From NCBI RefSeq assembly GCF_000018285.1, contig NC_009901.1, positions 3,967,001 through 4,031,000 of the forward strand: a stretch of DNA of 64,000 nucleotides. Direction: 5' to 3'. Source of the DNA: Shewanella pealeana ATCC 700345. GTDB lineage: Bacteria; Pseudomonadota; Gammaproteobacteria; Enterobacterales; Shewanellaceae. Shown here one piece after another: positions 56,325 to 64,000 of the stretch (its first letter is position 1; each line of letters begins with the position of its first letter). Made by a program: the position numbers and the translations under genes. The notes under the pieces are model-generated. The model was not told the DNA's origin. It searched no databases and saw nothing but the letters and a program-made list of their open reading frames with translations.

Positions 56325-57452
56325 ATCGAAACCTTAGTTGATGTCGTTCTATTAAGCTTTCTCGTCGTGATTGCTATCGCCATTGTTCGGACAAAAGATC
56401 TATTGGCCGTAGTGATGTTGACGGGGATCTATGGATTACTCTCTGCAAGCTTTTTTGTTGTATTAGATGCTGTGGATGTGGCCTTTACCGAAGCCTCTGT
56501 AGGCGCAGGTATATCTGGTTTATTGATGCTGGCAGCCATCAGCATGACAGGCCGCACCGAGTCGCCTAAGCGTCACAAGCCTTTACTGGCTTTATTTGTG
56601 GTACTTATCACAGGTGGCATGCTGATCTACGGCACCATGGATATGCCTTACTTTGGCAGTTTCGATGCACCTATTCATCAACATGTCGCACCTCGTTACA
56701 TTAATGACTCGATGCAGGAGGTCGGTGTACCCAATATTGTCACCTCGGTACTCGCGAGCTACCGAGCATTTGATACCTTAGGTGAGGTAGCCGTTATCTT
56801 TACTGCCGGCATTGGGGTGTTATCACTCTTGGCATTGCCGCAACGACGTAAGTCATATCGCTTAGATGAGCCCAAAAAAGAGCAGATGTATCAGCAGCAT
56901 ATCGTACTGCGAGTCATCAGCAAAGCCTTGATCCCTTTCATCCTGCTGTTTGCACTCTATGTGCAGTTCCACGGCGATTTTGGTCCCGGAGGGGGCTTTC
57001 AAGCTGGGGTGATCTTTGCCGCAGCAATCATTCTCTATGCCATGTTATTTGGCTTAGACAATGCCAAGCGTGTCTTTAGTCTATCGCTGTTCCAACTGCT
57101 CGCAGCTATCGGACTCTTGCTATACGCCAGTGTTGGTGTGGTCTCGCTATTTAACGGAGGTAACTTCTTAGATTACAACGTATTGGCCGACGACCCTATT
57201 GCTGGCCAGCACTTAGGTATTTTGCTGATCGAGCTTGGTGTGGGCTGCACCGTCGCCTCAGTGATGATCATTATCTTTTTCAACTTTGCCGGCCGCAGAG
57301 AAGCACAACAGCACTCTACTAAACAGAACTGTCATGAACTAATCAGTCCAGAACTAAACCGCAATGTTCTAAATAGTACTGAGCTAAACAGTACTGAACT
57401 AAACAGTGCTGAGCTAAGCATTACTGTACTAAACAACGGCGAGGTGAAGTAA
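56325..57452 (+). CDS. mrpB: Fused A-tail (DUF4040) and subunit B of the Mrp-type antiporter, apparent ATC start
   Basis: The N-terminal half (about residues 1-85) is the DUF4040/MbhD-like part that in classic Mrp is the end of subunit A: AIVRTKDLLAVVMLTGIYGL then VDVAFTEASVGAGISGLLM. The second half (about 190-320) is MnhB: HIVLRVISKALIPFILLFAL, QFHGDFGPGGGFQAGVIFAA and QHLGILLIELGVG. GGAGGG at 56311-56316 sits eight bases before an ATC at 56325, whose frame begins I-E-T-L-V-D-V, the expected start of this family. The first ordinary start (GTG 56367) would lose most of the first helix and has no ribosome site. The hydrophilic tail holds LNSTELNSTELNSAEL repeats. Confidence 0.8.
   Translation: METLVDVVLLSFLVVIAIAIVRTKDLLAVVMLTGIYGLLSASFFVVLDAVDVAFTEASVGAGISGLLMLAAISMTGRTESPKRHKPLLALFVVLITGGMLIYGTMDMPYFGSFDAPIHQHVAPRYINDSMQEVGVPNIVTSVLASYRAFDTLGEVAVIFTAGIGVLSLLALPQRRKSYRLDEPKKEQMYQQHIVLRVISKALIPFILLFALYVQFHGDFGPGGGFQAGVIFAAAIILYAMLFGLDNAKRVFSLSLFQLLAAIGLLLYASVGVVSLFNGGNFLDYNVLADDPIAGQHLGILLIELGVGCTVASVMIIIFFNFAGRREAQQHSTKQNCHELISPELNRNVLNSTELNSTELNSAELSITVLNNGEVK
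57362..57420 (+). repeat. 15-bp tandem repeats in the mrpB tail
   Basis: Imperfect units of the form AACAGTACTGAGCTA, AACAGTACTGAACTA and AACAGTGCTGAGCTA encode the LNSTE/LNSAE pentapeptides. The tail appears expanded by slippage. Confidence 0.75.
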
Positions 57453-57814
57453 TGATACTGGGACTCTATAACTACTGGATCGTGGTATTACTGATGATGA
57501 TAGGTTTTTATATCGTCATCGCCCATGGCAACCTAATCAAAAAATTAGTTGGCTTAACGATTTTTCAGACCTCGGTTTTTATCTTTTATATCAGTATGGG
57601 CAATGTCGATAGTGGTAGCGCGCCAATCTTGGCCGAAGGAGTGAGCCGTTACTCAAATCCCCTCCCCCATGTGCTTATTCTCACCGCAATTGTGGTCGGT
57701 ATTGCCACGACCGCACTAGGGCTCGCCTTGGTGGTAAGAATCAAAGAATCATACGGCTCTATAGAAGAGGATGAGATTCAAATTCAAGATCAGCTGACTG
57801 AGGACAAAACATAG
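57452..57814 (+). CDS. mrpC: Mrp-type antiporter subunit C
   Basis: This 120-residue, three-TM NuoK-like subunit has GFYIVIAHGNLIKKLVGLTI followed by NPLPHVLILTAIVVGIATTA. Its ATG overlaps the stop of the preceding gene. MrpC corresponds to NuoK and helps form the proton path near the D subunit. Confidence 0.9.
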   Translation: MILGLYNYWIVVLLMMIGFYIVIAHGNLIKKLVGLTIFQTSVFIFYISMGNVDSGSAPILAEGVSRYSNPLPHVLILTAIVVGIATTALGLALVVRIKESYGSIEEDEIQIQDQLTEDKT

Positions 57815-59292
57815 TGTTAGCACATCTGCCTATTTTACAAGTCATTGTGCCACTGATGGCGGCACCGCTATGCTGGTTTCTAGACCGCTCCAGACTCGTG
57901 TGGCTGTTCGCCCTCTTAGTGAGCGGTTTTTCCTGCCTAACCAGCATAGCCCTACTGCAACAAGTGATGAGCTCCGGCACCATTCTTTATCAGCTTGGGG
58001 GCTGGGACGCGCCTTGGGGGATCGAATATCGCATCGATGAGCTCAACGCCCTTTTACTGCTGATCATCTCAACTATTAGTACCATCGTCCTGTTTGCCGC
58101 ACAAACCAGTCTTCAAAAAGAGCTGCCTAAAGAGCGTCACACGCTGTTTTACAGCCTCTACCTGCTGTCATTGACTGGGATGTTCGGCATCGTCGCCACT
58201 GGCGATCTGTTTAATGTATTCGTATTTCTAGAGATCTCCTCGTTATCAGGCTACGCCCTGATTGCTTTGGGCAAAGATAGACGCGCTCTTTGGGCCGCCT
58301 ACCAATATCTGATCATGGGGACTATCGGCGCGACCTTTATTCTGATCGGCATCGGTCTGCTGTATCAGATGACAGGCACGCTAAATATGGATGATCTCGC
58401 CAACCGGCTACCAGAGGTTGACCAAACACGTACCGTATTTGCCGCGTTTGCCTTCTTAATCGTTGGGGTCTGTTTAAAGTTGGCACTATTTCCACTGCAT
58501 CTATGGTTACCTAACGCCTACGCCTATGCTCCTTCAATAGTGACTGCATTCCTCGCCGCTACGGCAACTAAAGTTGCGGTTTACTTATTGATCCGCTTCA
58601 CCTATACGATATTTGGCATCGAGCTTTCCTTCTCCATCCTGCCACTGCAGAACTTATTTATGGTCCTCGGGCTGGTTGGCATATTCGCCGCTTCTACTGC
58701 GGCGATATATAAAACCAATGTTAAACATATCTTTGCCTACTCGAGCATCGCTCAGGTTGGCTACATGATTATTGGCTACGCCATCAACACCCCCACAGGG
58801 CTTATGGCTACTCTGCTGCACCTGTTTAATCACGCCTTAATGAAGAGTGCGCTGTTTTTAGCGCTAGGCGCGGTGATGTACCGTATCGGCAGCGTACAAC
58901 TTAGCCAGTTCCAAGGGCTAGGACGACAGATGCCGCTAACCATGGCCGCCATAGTTGTAGGCGGGTTAAGTTTGATAGGCGTCCCCCTGACAGTCGGTTT
59001 TATCAGCAAGTGGTATCTGCTCATCGCCGCCGTTGAGGCTGGAATGTGGCCAGTGGCGGTGTTGGTGCTACTCGGTTCATTACTGGCTGTGCTTTATATA
59101 TGGCGAATCGTTGAAATCGCCTATTTCAAGCCCCCCGTACCGGGTCGTGAACCCGTCAAGGAAGCCCCTTGGACCTTCCTTGTCCCGATTTGGGTGCTGG
59201 TACTGGCCAATATCTATTTTGGCATCGATACCCGCCTTAGTGTGCAGGTGGCACAGGCGGCCTCTCAAAGCTTGTTTGGAATTAACCCATGA
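57814..59292 (+). CDS. mrpD: Mrp-type antiporter subunit D
   Basis: This 492-residue, about 14-TM NuoL/M/N homologue starts with GTG overlapping the stop of subunit C. Conserved charged residues of the family are visible: Glu of TM5 in VFLEISSLSGYALIALGK, Lys of TM7 in CLKLALFPLHLWLPNAYAYA, Lys of TM8 in TKVAVYLLIRFTY, and His/Lys near LHLFNHALMKSALFL. It is a proton-pumping or antiport module. Its stop overlaps the next start (ATGA). Confidence 0.92.
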   Translation: MLAHLPILQVIVPLMAAPLCWFLDRSRLVWLFALLVSGFSCLTSIALLQQVMSSGTILYQLGGWDAPWGIEYRIDELNALLLLIISTISTIVLFAAQTSLQKELPKERHTLFYSLYLLSLTGMFGIVATGDLFNVFVFLEISSLSGYALIALGKDRRALWAAYQYLIMGTIGATFILIGIGLLYQMTGTLNMDDLANRLPEVDQTRTVFAAFAFLIVGVCLKLALFPLHLWLPNAYAYAPSIVTAFLAATATKVAVYLLIRFTYTIFGIELSFSILPLQNLFMVLGLVGIFAASTAAIYKTNVKHIFAYSSIAQVGYMIIGYAINTPTGLMATLLHLFNHALMKSALFLALGAVMYRIGSVQLSQFQGLGRQMPLTMAAIVVGGLSLIGVPLTVGFISKWYLLIAAVEAGMWPVAVLVLLGSLLAVLYIWRIVEIAYFKPPVPGREPVKEAPWTFLVPIWVLVLANIYFGIDTRLSVQVAQAASQSLFGINP

Positions 59293-60779
59293 ATCACTCT
59301 TTGGATCTATTGCTACAGCTAACCATTATATTGCCGCTGCTTGCCACTTTGGCGATCTTGGCAACGGGAAAGCACCCCAACCTTCGTGAGGCTGTAACGA
59401 TAAGCATCAGCCTTGCCGTTATGTACTGTGTGATAAACCTATATCAAGGGCTCAGTGCAGGCGCATCTATCGAGGTGTTTTGGTGGCAACTGCTACCGGG
59501 CTTGGAAGTGAGCTTTGTGGTTGAGCCTTTAGGTATGCTGTTTGCCCTCATTGCCAGCTTTCTGTGGCTCATTACCACCCTATACGCCATCGGCTATATG
59601 CGCGGCCATGGGGAGGAGAATCAAACCCGCTTTTACCTCTGCTTTGCGTTGGCCATAAGCGCAGTGATGGGATTAGCATTTTCCGCCAACCTGTTTACCC
59701 TGTTTATCTTCTACGAAGTCTTGACCCTGTCCACCTATCCTTTAGTGACCCACGCTGGCACAGAAAAAGCCAAGCAAGGGGGGCGCGTATACTTAGGGAT
59801 CTTACTCGGGACCTCCATCGCCTTCTTCCTTTTAGCGATTATCTTGACCTGGTTTGTGGCCGGCACCTTAGACTTCAAACCCGGCGGCGTGTTTCACACT
59901 GATGTTGATACCAGCTTACTGGGAGCCATACTGGTACTGTTTGTGTTTGGTATTGGTAAGGCGGCCATCATGCCGTTCCATCGTTGGCTCCCCGCCGCTA
60001 TGGTGGCGCCAACACCGGTGAGTGCCCTGCTGCATGCGGTAGCTGTGGTCAAGGCTGGGGTGTTCACCATCTTAAAGATCTGCGTGTTTATCTTTGGTAT
60101 CGAGCTACTACCTACTCTGCCTACGACCGAATTCCTGCTCTATTTAGCTGGCGCATCGGTATTGCTCGCCTCCATAGTGGCAATGCGTCAGGATAACTTA
60201 AAAGCACGACTCGCCTACTCAACGGTGAGTCAACTGGGCTATATCACCATAGGCGCACTGCTGGCCACCTCATCAGGGGTCATTGGTAGCTCGATGCATA
60301 TTGCAACCCACGCTTTTGGCAAGATCACCCTATTCTTCTGTGCAGGCGCGATTCTGGTTGCGACCCATAAATCAAAAGTAAGTGAAATGCGCGGCCTCGG
60401 CTTTACCATGCCTGTCACCATGGCGGCTTTTTTTATCGCCAGTCTAAGTATTATTGGTGTTCCACCCGCAGGCGGTACGTGGAGTAAGTGGTTCCTGTTA
60501 ATGGGCACAATGGAAACCGAACATTGGGTCATTATGATGGTGCTGATGGTGAGCTCTCTGCTCAATATCGCCTATCTTCTACCTATTCCATACCATGCCT
60601 TTTTCCCAGGCAAGGGCCATGCCGCAACTAAGACTGGGATCAAGGAAGCCCCTCTCATGTCATTAATCGCGCTGTCCATCACCACCCTAGGTTGCTTGAT
60701 TCTATTCATCTATCCGCAACCCCTCTATGAGTTGGCAAAAACCATCTTAACTGTACCGGGAGTCAGCCATGGACAATAA
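59289..60779 (+). CDS. Second antiporter-like (NuoL/MrpA/D-type) subunit
   Basis: This 496-residue, 14-TM paralogue has FIFYEVLTLSTYPLVTHAGT (TM5 Glu), GIGKAAIMPFHRWLPAAMVA (TM7 Lys and His) and PVSALLHAVAVVKAGVF. The last is the signature of NuoL/MrpA N-terminal modules. It may take the place of the N-terminal part of the missing classic subunit A. It overlaps both neighbours (ATGA at 59289; 11 bases with the next gene). Confidence 0.88.
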   Translation: MNHSLDLLLQLTIILPLLATLAILATGKHPNLREAVTISISLAVMYCVINLYQGLSAGASIEVFWWQLLPGLEVSFVVEPLGMLFALIASFLWLITTLYAIGYMRGHGEENQTRFYLCFALAISAVMGLAFSANLFTLFIFYEVLTLSTYPLVTHAGTEKAKQGGRVYLGILLGTSIAFFLLAIILTWFVAGTLDFKPGGVFHTDVDTSLLGAILVLFVFGIGKAAIMPFHRWLPAAMVAPTPVSALLHAVAVVKAGVFTILKICVFIFGIELLPTLPTTEFLLYLAGASVLLASIVAMRQDNLKARLAYSTVSQLGYITIGALLATSSGVIGSSMHIATHAFGKITLFFCAGAILVATHKSKVSEMRGLGFTMPVTMAAFFIASLSIIGVPPAGGTWSKWFLLMGTMETEHWVIMMVLMVSSLLNIAYLLPIPYHAFFPGKGHAATKTGIKEAPLMSLIALSITTLGCLILFIYPQPLYELAKTILTVPGVSHGQ

Positions 60780-61188
60780 CAGTAACAAGCAATATCTGTT
60801 TGATAATCCTAAGAACATAAAACGTGTTCTGTATCTTTTATATGCCTGCTGCACCCTGCTCGTGGTGCTTGATTTTGTTATCAATCGCCATGTCTATCAT
60901 AGCTGGGAGAACCTGCCCGCCTTCTACCCCATCTATGGTTTTGTTGGCTGTGTCGTCTTAGTGGTCATTGCCCGCTGGATGCGAACGTTTTTGATGCGCC
61001 CAGAAGACTATTATGACAATTTTTACGATAACCATCCCGATGGCAACCGAAATAAAGTTCATGGCGGTATTCATAGCAACATTCATTACCAAAACACTTC
61101 AGAAAATGCTGCAGATGAAAACACTCAAAAGGGTGTCCCCCTGCTAGCAAAAAACAACACTAGAGGTGGTCACCATGTGGATGCTTGA
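60769..61188 (+). CDS. Small two-TM accessory subunit of the Mrp-like operon
   Basis: This 139-residue protein starts MDNNSNKQYLFDNPKNIKRV and has two TM helices (VLYLLYACCTLLVVLDFVI and FYPIYGFVGCVVLVVIARWM), with a conserved-looking VINRHVYHSWENLPAFYPIY between them. The C-terminus (RPEDYYDNFYDN then His/Asn-rich) is cytosolic and low complexity. I know such proteins only as hypothetical members of similar operons. Its end overlaps the next gene by 14 bases, implying coupled synthesis and a place in the complex. Confidence 0.75.
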   Translation: MDNNSNKQYLFDNPKNIKRVLYLLYACCTLLVVLDFVINRHVYHSWENLPAFYPIYGFVGCVVLVVIARWMRTFLMRPEDYYDNFYDNHPDGNRNKVHGGIHSNIHYQNTSENAADENTQKGVPLLAKNNTRGGHHVDA

Positions 61189-62875
61189 GCTACCGCCCTT
61201 TACCCTATTCTTTATAGGTGGGCTTATTGCTGCAATGACCCGGGGCACACTGCGCGGCGCAATAATGGTTGCCATTCCTGTTATTAGCGCCATTCACCTG
61301 TGGACAGTGCCTGAAGGTATTCATCTACAGCTGACGTTTTTAGATTATGAGTTGGTGCCATACCGCGCTGATAAACTGAGCCTGATGTTTGGCTATGTAT
61401 TTCATATCGCCGCATTCATCTCCATTATCTACTCGCTGCATGTCAAAGATAGCGTACAACAGGTCGCAGCCATGCTCTATGCAGGTAGTGCGTTGGGCGC
61501 TGTATTTGCGGGCGATCTACTGACTCTATTTATATTCTGGGAGCTACTCGCCTTTACCTCAGTGTTTTTAATCTGGGCGCGCAGAACGACCCGCGCTTAT
61601 CATGCAGGCATGCGCTACCTGATCATTCAGGTCCTATCCGGTGTCATCTTGCTAGTAGGCGCACTATTTTACGCCGCTGAAACAGGCTCGCTATCTTTTG
61701 AGTATATTGGCCTAGATAGTATCGCTGGCTGGCTGATCTTTATCGCCTTTGGTATTAAATGTGCTTTTCCCTTTGCCCATACTTGGCTCACCGACGCCTA
61801 CCCTGAAGCCACACCAACGGGTACCGTTATTCTCAGTGCATTTACCACTAAGGTAGCCGTTTACGCACTGGCGCGCGCCTACCCAGGCACCGAGCTATTG
61901 ATATACATTGGCGCAGCCATGACCTGCTTCCCGATCTTCTTTGCGGTGATTGAAAATGATCTTCGCAGAGTCTTGGCCTATAGCCTGATAAACCAGGTGG
62001 GCTTTATGGTGGTAGGTATAGGTATTGGTACTGCACTGGCAATCAACGGCGCAATAGCTCATGCCTTCAACGATGTGATCTTTAAAGGCTTGCTGTTTAT
62101 GAGCATGGGCGCAGTGCTGCATATGACTGGCAGAATCAACGGCTCGGATCTGGGCGGCCTGTATAAAACCATGCCCAAGACCACGATACTATGTATTATC
62201 GGCGCCGCCTCTATCTCAGCCTTCCCACTGTTTAGCGGCTTTGTCAGTAAATCAATGGTGATGTCTGCCGCGCTTGAAACCGGTCATGACTGGGTCTGGT
62301 TGATGTTACTGTTCGCCTCTGCGGGTGTGTTCCACCATGCAGGGATCAAGATCCCCTACTTTGCATTTTTCGCCCACGACTCGGGGCTGCGCGCCAGCGA
62401 TCCGCCGCGCAATATGTTATTCGCCATGTTTATCGCCGCCAGCCTGTGTATTGCCATCGGTATCTATCCTGCAGCGCTGTACTCATTGCTGCCATATGAT
62501 ACGGGTTACAACCCTTATGATGCGACCCACGTATTGGCGCAGACTCAGTTGCTGATGTTCTCAGCCCTGGCGTTTGTTTGGCTAAATCTCAGAGGCATGT
62601 ATCCTCCCGAATTGCGTTCAACCAACTTGGATGTGGACTGGGTTTATCGCCGCGCTATTCCCAACGTGCTACAAAAACTGTTCGCGGTAATATGGAAAGC
62701 TGATGGGGCGCTGCGCCAAGCTATACGAGGCAAACTAAGCCAATACCAGTCCATTATTGCCAACAAACATAAAGGCTTAGGAGGCTTGCTATCAGGCTCA
62801 TATCCTTCGGGTAATATGGTGCTATGGGTAGCCGTGCTGCTAGCGTCTTATCTGTTTATGGGTTTTATTGGCTAG
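61175..62875 (+). CDS. Third antiporter-like (NuoL/M/MrpD-type) subunit
   Basis: This 566-residue protein starts at the ATG at 61175 (AGAGG eight bases upstream; GTG at 61166 rejected). It has TM5 Glu in LFIFWELLAFTSVFLIWARR, TM7 Lys in GIKCAFPFAHTWLTDAYPEA, and TM8 Lys in FTTKVAVYALARAYPG, plus QVLSGVILLVGALFYA. The C-terminal extension (VDWVYRRAIPNVLQKLFAVI and a last TM helix) resembles the NuoL-type tail. It closes the operon, which thus has three antiporter-like subunits. Confidence 0.88.
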   Translation: MWMLELPPFTLFFIGGLIAAMTRGTLRGAIMVAIPVISAIHLWTVPEGIHLQLTFLDYELVPYRADKLSLMFGYVFHIAAFISIIYSLHVKDSVQQVAAMLYAGSALGAVFAGDLLTLFIFWELLAFTSVFLIWARRTTRAYHAGMRYLIIQVLSGVILLVGALFYAAETGSLSFEYIGLDSIAGWLIFIAFGIKCAFPFAHTWLTDAYPEATPTGTVILSAFTTKVAVYALARAYPGTELLIYIGAAMTCFPIFFAVIENDLRRVLAYSLINQVGFMVVGIGIGTALAINGAIAHAFNDVIFKGLLFMSMGAVLHMTGRINGSDLGGLYKTMPKTTILCIIGAASISAFPLFSGFVSKSMVMSAALETGHDWVWLMLLFASAGVFHHAGIKIPYFAFFAHDSGLRASDPPRNMLFAMFIAASLCIAIGIYPAALYSLLPYDTGYNPYDATHVLAQTQLLMFSALAFVWLNLRGMYPPELRSTNLDVDWVYRRAIPNVLQKLFAVIWKADGALRQAIRGKLSQYQSIIANKHKGLGGLLSGSYPSGNMVLWVAVLLASYLFMGFIG

Positions 62876-62893
62876 GTTTGAGTGAGGAAAGAT

Positions 62894-62916
62894 ATGGGGT
62901 CAAAGTCTGACCCCAT
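62894..62916 (+). terminator. Terminator-like hairpin at the end of the Mrp operon
   Basis: ATGGGGTCA / TGACCCCAT arms with an AAGTC loop, then TTTATC. Confidence 0.7.
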
Positions 62917-63158
62917 TTATCATACACCCACGCTTGTTAACCACTTGTAACACTAATAGCAATGGCTTATCTTTATACTCGACAAATGGAATGTAATTGT
63001 CAGTGACAAAAGAGTCAGGGATGAAGTAACCATCATAAAAAGTGCTTAATACACTAGATTACCTACAAGCTAATGAGCCTGTGTAGACCCCTTTCTGAAA
63101 CTTCAGCTAGCAATTCATTCCATTGATAAACATTTTAAAATATTATCAAAGGCTATCA

Positions 63159-64000
63159 ATGGAACCGTTATACCTAAAACTCAAATCGGACTTAAATCAG
63201 TTTTTTCAAGACCCTAATTATCTCGCCTTTTACCAGCGATTTAAAGCTGTGACTTATCTGGATGGATATGTCACTTTTGATGAAAACCGCAAATCAGATA
63301 CCTTACGTTGGTTACTAACACCACGAGAAGGACACCTGCAACAAGACTACTTTATTAAAGCATTACTCGCAGCATATTACCGTGAAGCAACAACTGAGCA
63401 GTTAATTGATCTACCACAAGCATACGAGCTATCAGTAAAAAGCTTCAACCAAGCCACGGTTATGCGTGAGCTGGTGATAACCAACAACAAAAGAATTGAC
63501 CTATTGCTAGCCGATGCAGCATCCAAAACCCTCATTTTGATTGAGCGAAAAGACGGTAGCAAGGCCCATACTGGTCAACTCCTTTCCTATTTTGATTGGG
63601 CAGAAACCCATTACCCTGACTGGAAAAAATATTACATTTTATCTGACAGCTGCAATCAAAATCATGACAAACAAATGCATCCTGCATTCGTTCAATTGGA
63701 TGATGAATGGATAAGCACTGCGATAAAAAGGCTTCTCGAATCAGAAGCACTACCTGCTAGGCAAAGTGGTGTATTAAAAGACATTCAAGCCTATGTTTTC
63801 GGCGAGTGGGATGAACACACCGAAAAAGCAGATAAAGACATCACTAAGTATGCAAAGCTATTAGCCCATAAACATGCTTCATTATTTGAGACATTGAGTC
63901 ATGAATCGGTGATGGCCAATGGTAAGCAAATACAATTAGGCCATGTATCACCACAGAACTATTTCAATAGTCTTGCGTTAGAGTCGCAGGTAAGAGACAG
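63159..64000 (+). CDS. PD-(D/E)XK nuclease superfamily protein, C-terminus outside window
   Basis: The frame from the ATG at 63159 (AAAGG seven bases upstream) is open for 280 codons to the window end. It contains MRELVITNNKRIDLLLADAA followed by KTLILIERKDGSKAHTGQLL, giving the Asp and Glu-x-Lys of a PD-(D/E)XK nuclease core (about residues 110-150), then YFDWAETHYPDW and KKYYILSDSC. It fits the PD-(D/E)XK group of phage- and genome-encoded nucleases of unknown target. The gene is preceded by a 240-base AT-rich spacer and may be the edge of an accessory region. Confidence 0.7.
   Translation, partial: MEPLYLKLKSDLNQFFQDPNYLAFYQRFKAVTYLDGYVTFDENRKSDTLRWLLTPREGHLQQDYFIKALLAAYYREATTEQLIDLPQAYELSVKSFNQATVMRELVITNNKRIDLLLADAASKTLILIERKDGSKAHTGQLLSYFDWAETHYPDWKKYYILSDSCNQNHDKQMHPAFVQLDDEWISTAIKRLLESEALPARQSGVLKDIQAYVFGEWDEHTEKADKDITKYAKLLAHKHASLFETLSHESVMANGKQIQLGHVSPQNYFNSLALESQVRD

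Overview
The window looks like a chromosomal segment of a Shewanella-type marine gammaproteobacterium. This is inferred from the gene content and family resemblance: an MtrC/OmcA-type multiheme outer-membrane cytochrome, a curlin-like protein, NhaD, GltS, an OsmC-YcaO fusion, DUF3297- and DUF3083-like proteins, abundant solute/ion transporters, moderate GC content, and sites resembling Fur, FNR/EtrA and CRP boxes. No rRNA, tRNA, CRISPR array or prophage was recognised.

Layout. 0-9.9 kb: a truncated curlin-repeat gene, an SPFH/prohibitin-like protein, a leucine-rich-repeat lipoprotein, a Fur-box-preceded PepSY membrane protein, an M13 peptidase, the YghU glutathione transferase, a DUF985 cupin and a small hypothetical gene. 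10-14.3 kb: guanine deaminase convergent with an NCS2 purine permease, then a Spo0M-like gene. 14.4-19.4 kb: a probable catabolic cluster (enolase-superfamily enzyme, BCCT transporter, FAD oxidoreductase) divergent from a GntR/FCD regulator. 19.7-28.1 kb: an exported protein built of 11-residue coiled-coil repeats, GltS, a DMT exporter, OsmC-YcaO, a small membrane protein, an ankyrin protein and an RRF-like small protein. 28.2-29.5 kb: a complete IS3-family element with matched terminal repeats, a CTG target duplication and an A6G frameshift signal. 29.6-31.5 kb: an NhaC-family transporter under a lysine riboswitch.

31.9-38.2 kb is a region of small genes and long spacers: a 62-codon gene behind FNR- and CRP-like sites, a cold-shock gene, two tiny tandem ORFs, a nine-heme MtrC/OmcA-family lipoprotein, a decayed paralogue of the 62-codon gene, and a DUF3083-like gene. 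38.5-48.2 kb: a PagL-like lipid A deacylase gene broken at an A8 tract, a chemoreceptor, a GGDEF diguanylate cyclase, a Bax-like glucosaminidase, DUF3297, a GNAT acetyltransferase, a non-canonical NRAMP-like transporter and NhaD. 48.3-52 kb: a surface-modification-like trio (DPGTGS small membrane protein, methyltransferase, membrane sulfatase/phosphotransferase). 52.3-55.1 kb: a PepT-like peptidase, a dCMP-deaminase-family protein and a Rap1a/Tai-like secreted protein.

55.2-62.9 kb is one tightly overlapped operon encoding an Mrp-type cation/proton antiporter. Its order is E-F-G-(A-tail+B)-C-D, followed by two further antiporter-like subunits and a small two-TM protein. That order is that of the antiporter module of archaeal Mbh hydrogenases rather than the classic A-G order. 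The window ends inside a PD-(D/E)XK nuclease-family gene.

The strongest items for follow-up are the uncharacterised BCCT/enolase/FAD cluster, the small-protein family with a decayed copy, the frameshifted pagL, the 11-mer repeat protein, the lysine riboswitch, the Mrp/Mbh-like operon with an apparent non-AUG start, and the DPGTGS-methyltransferase-sulfatase trio.
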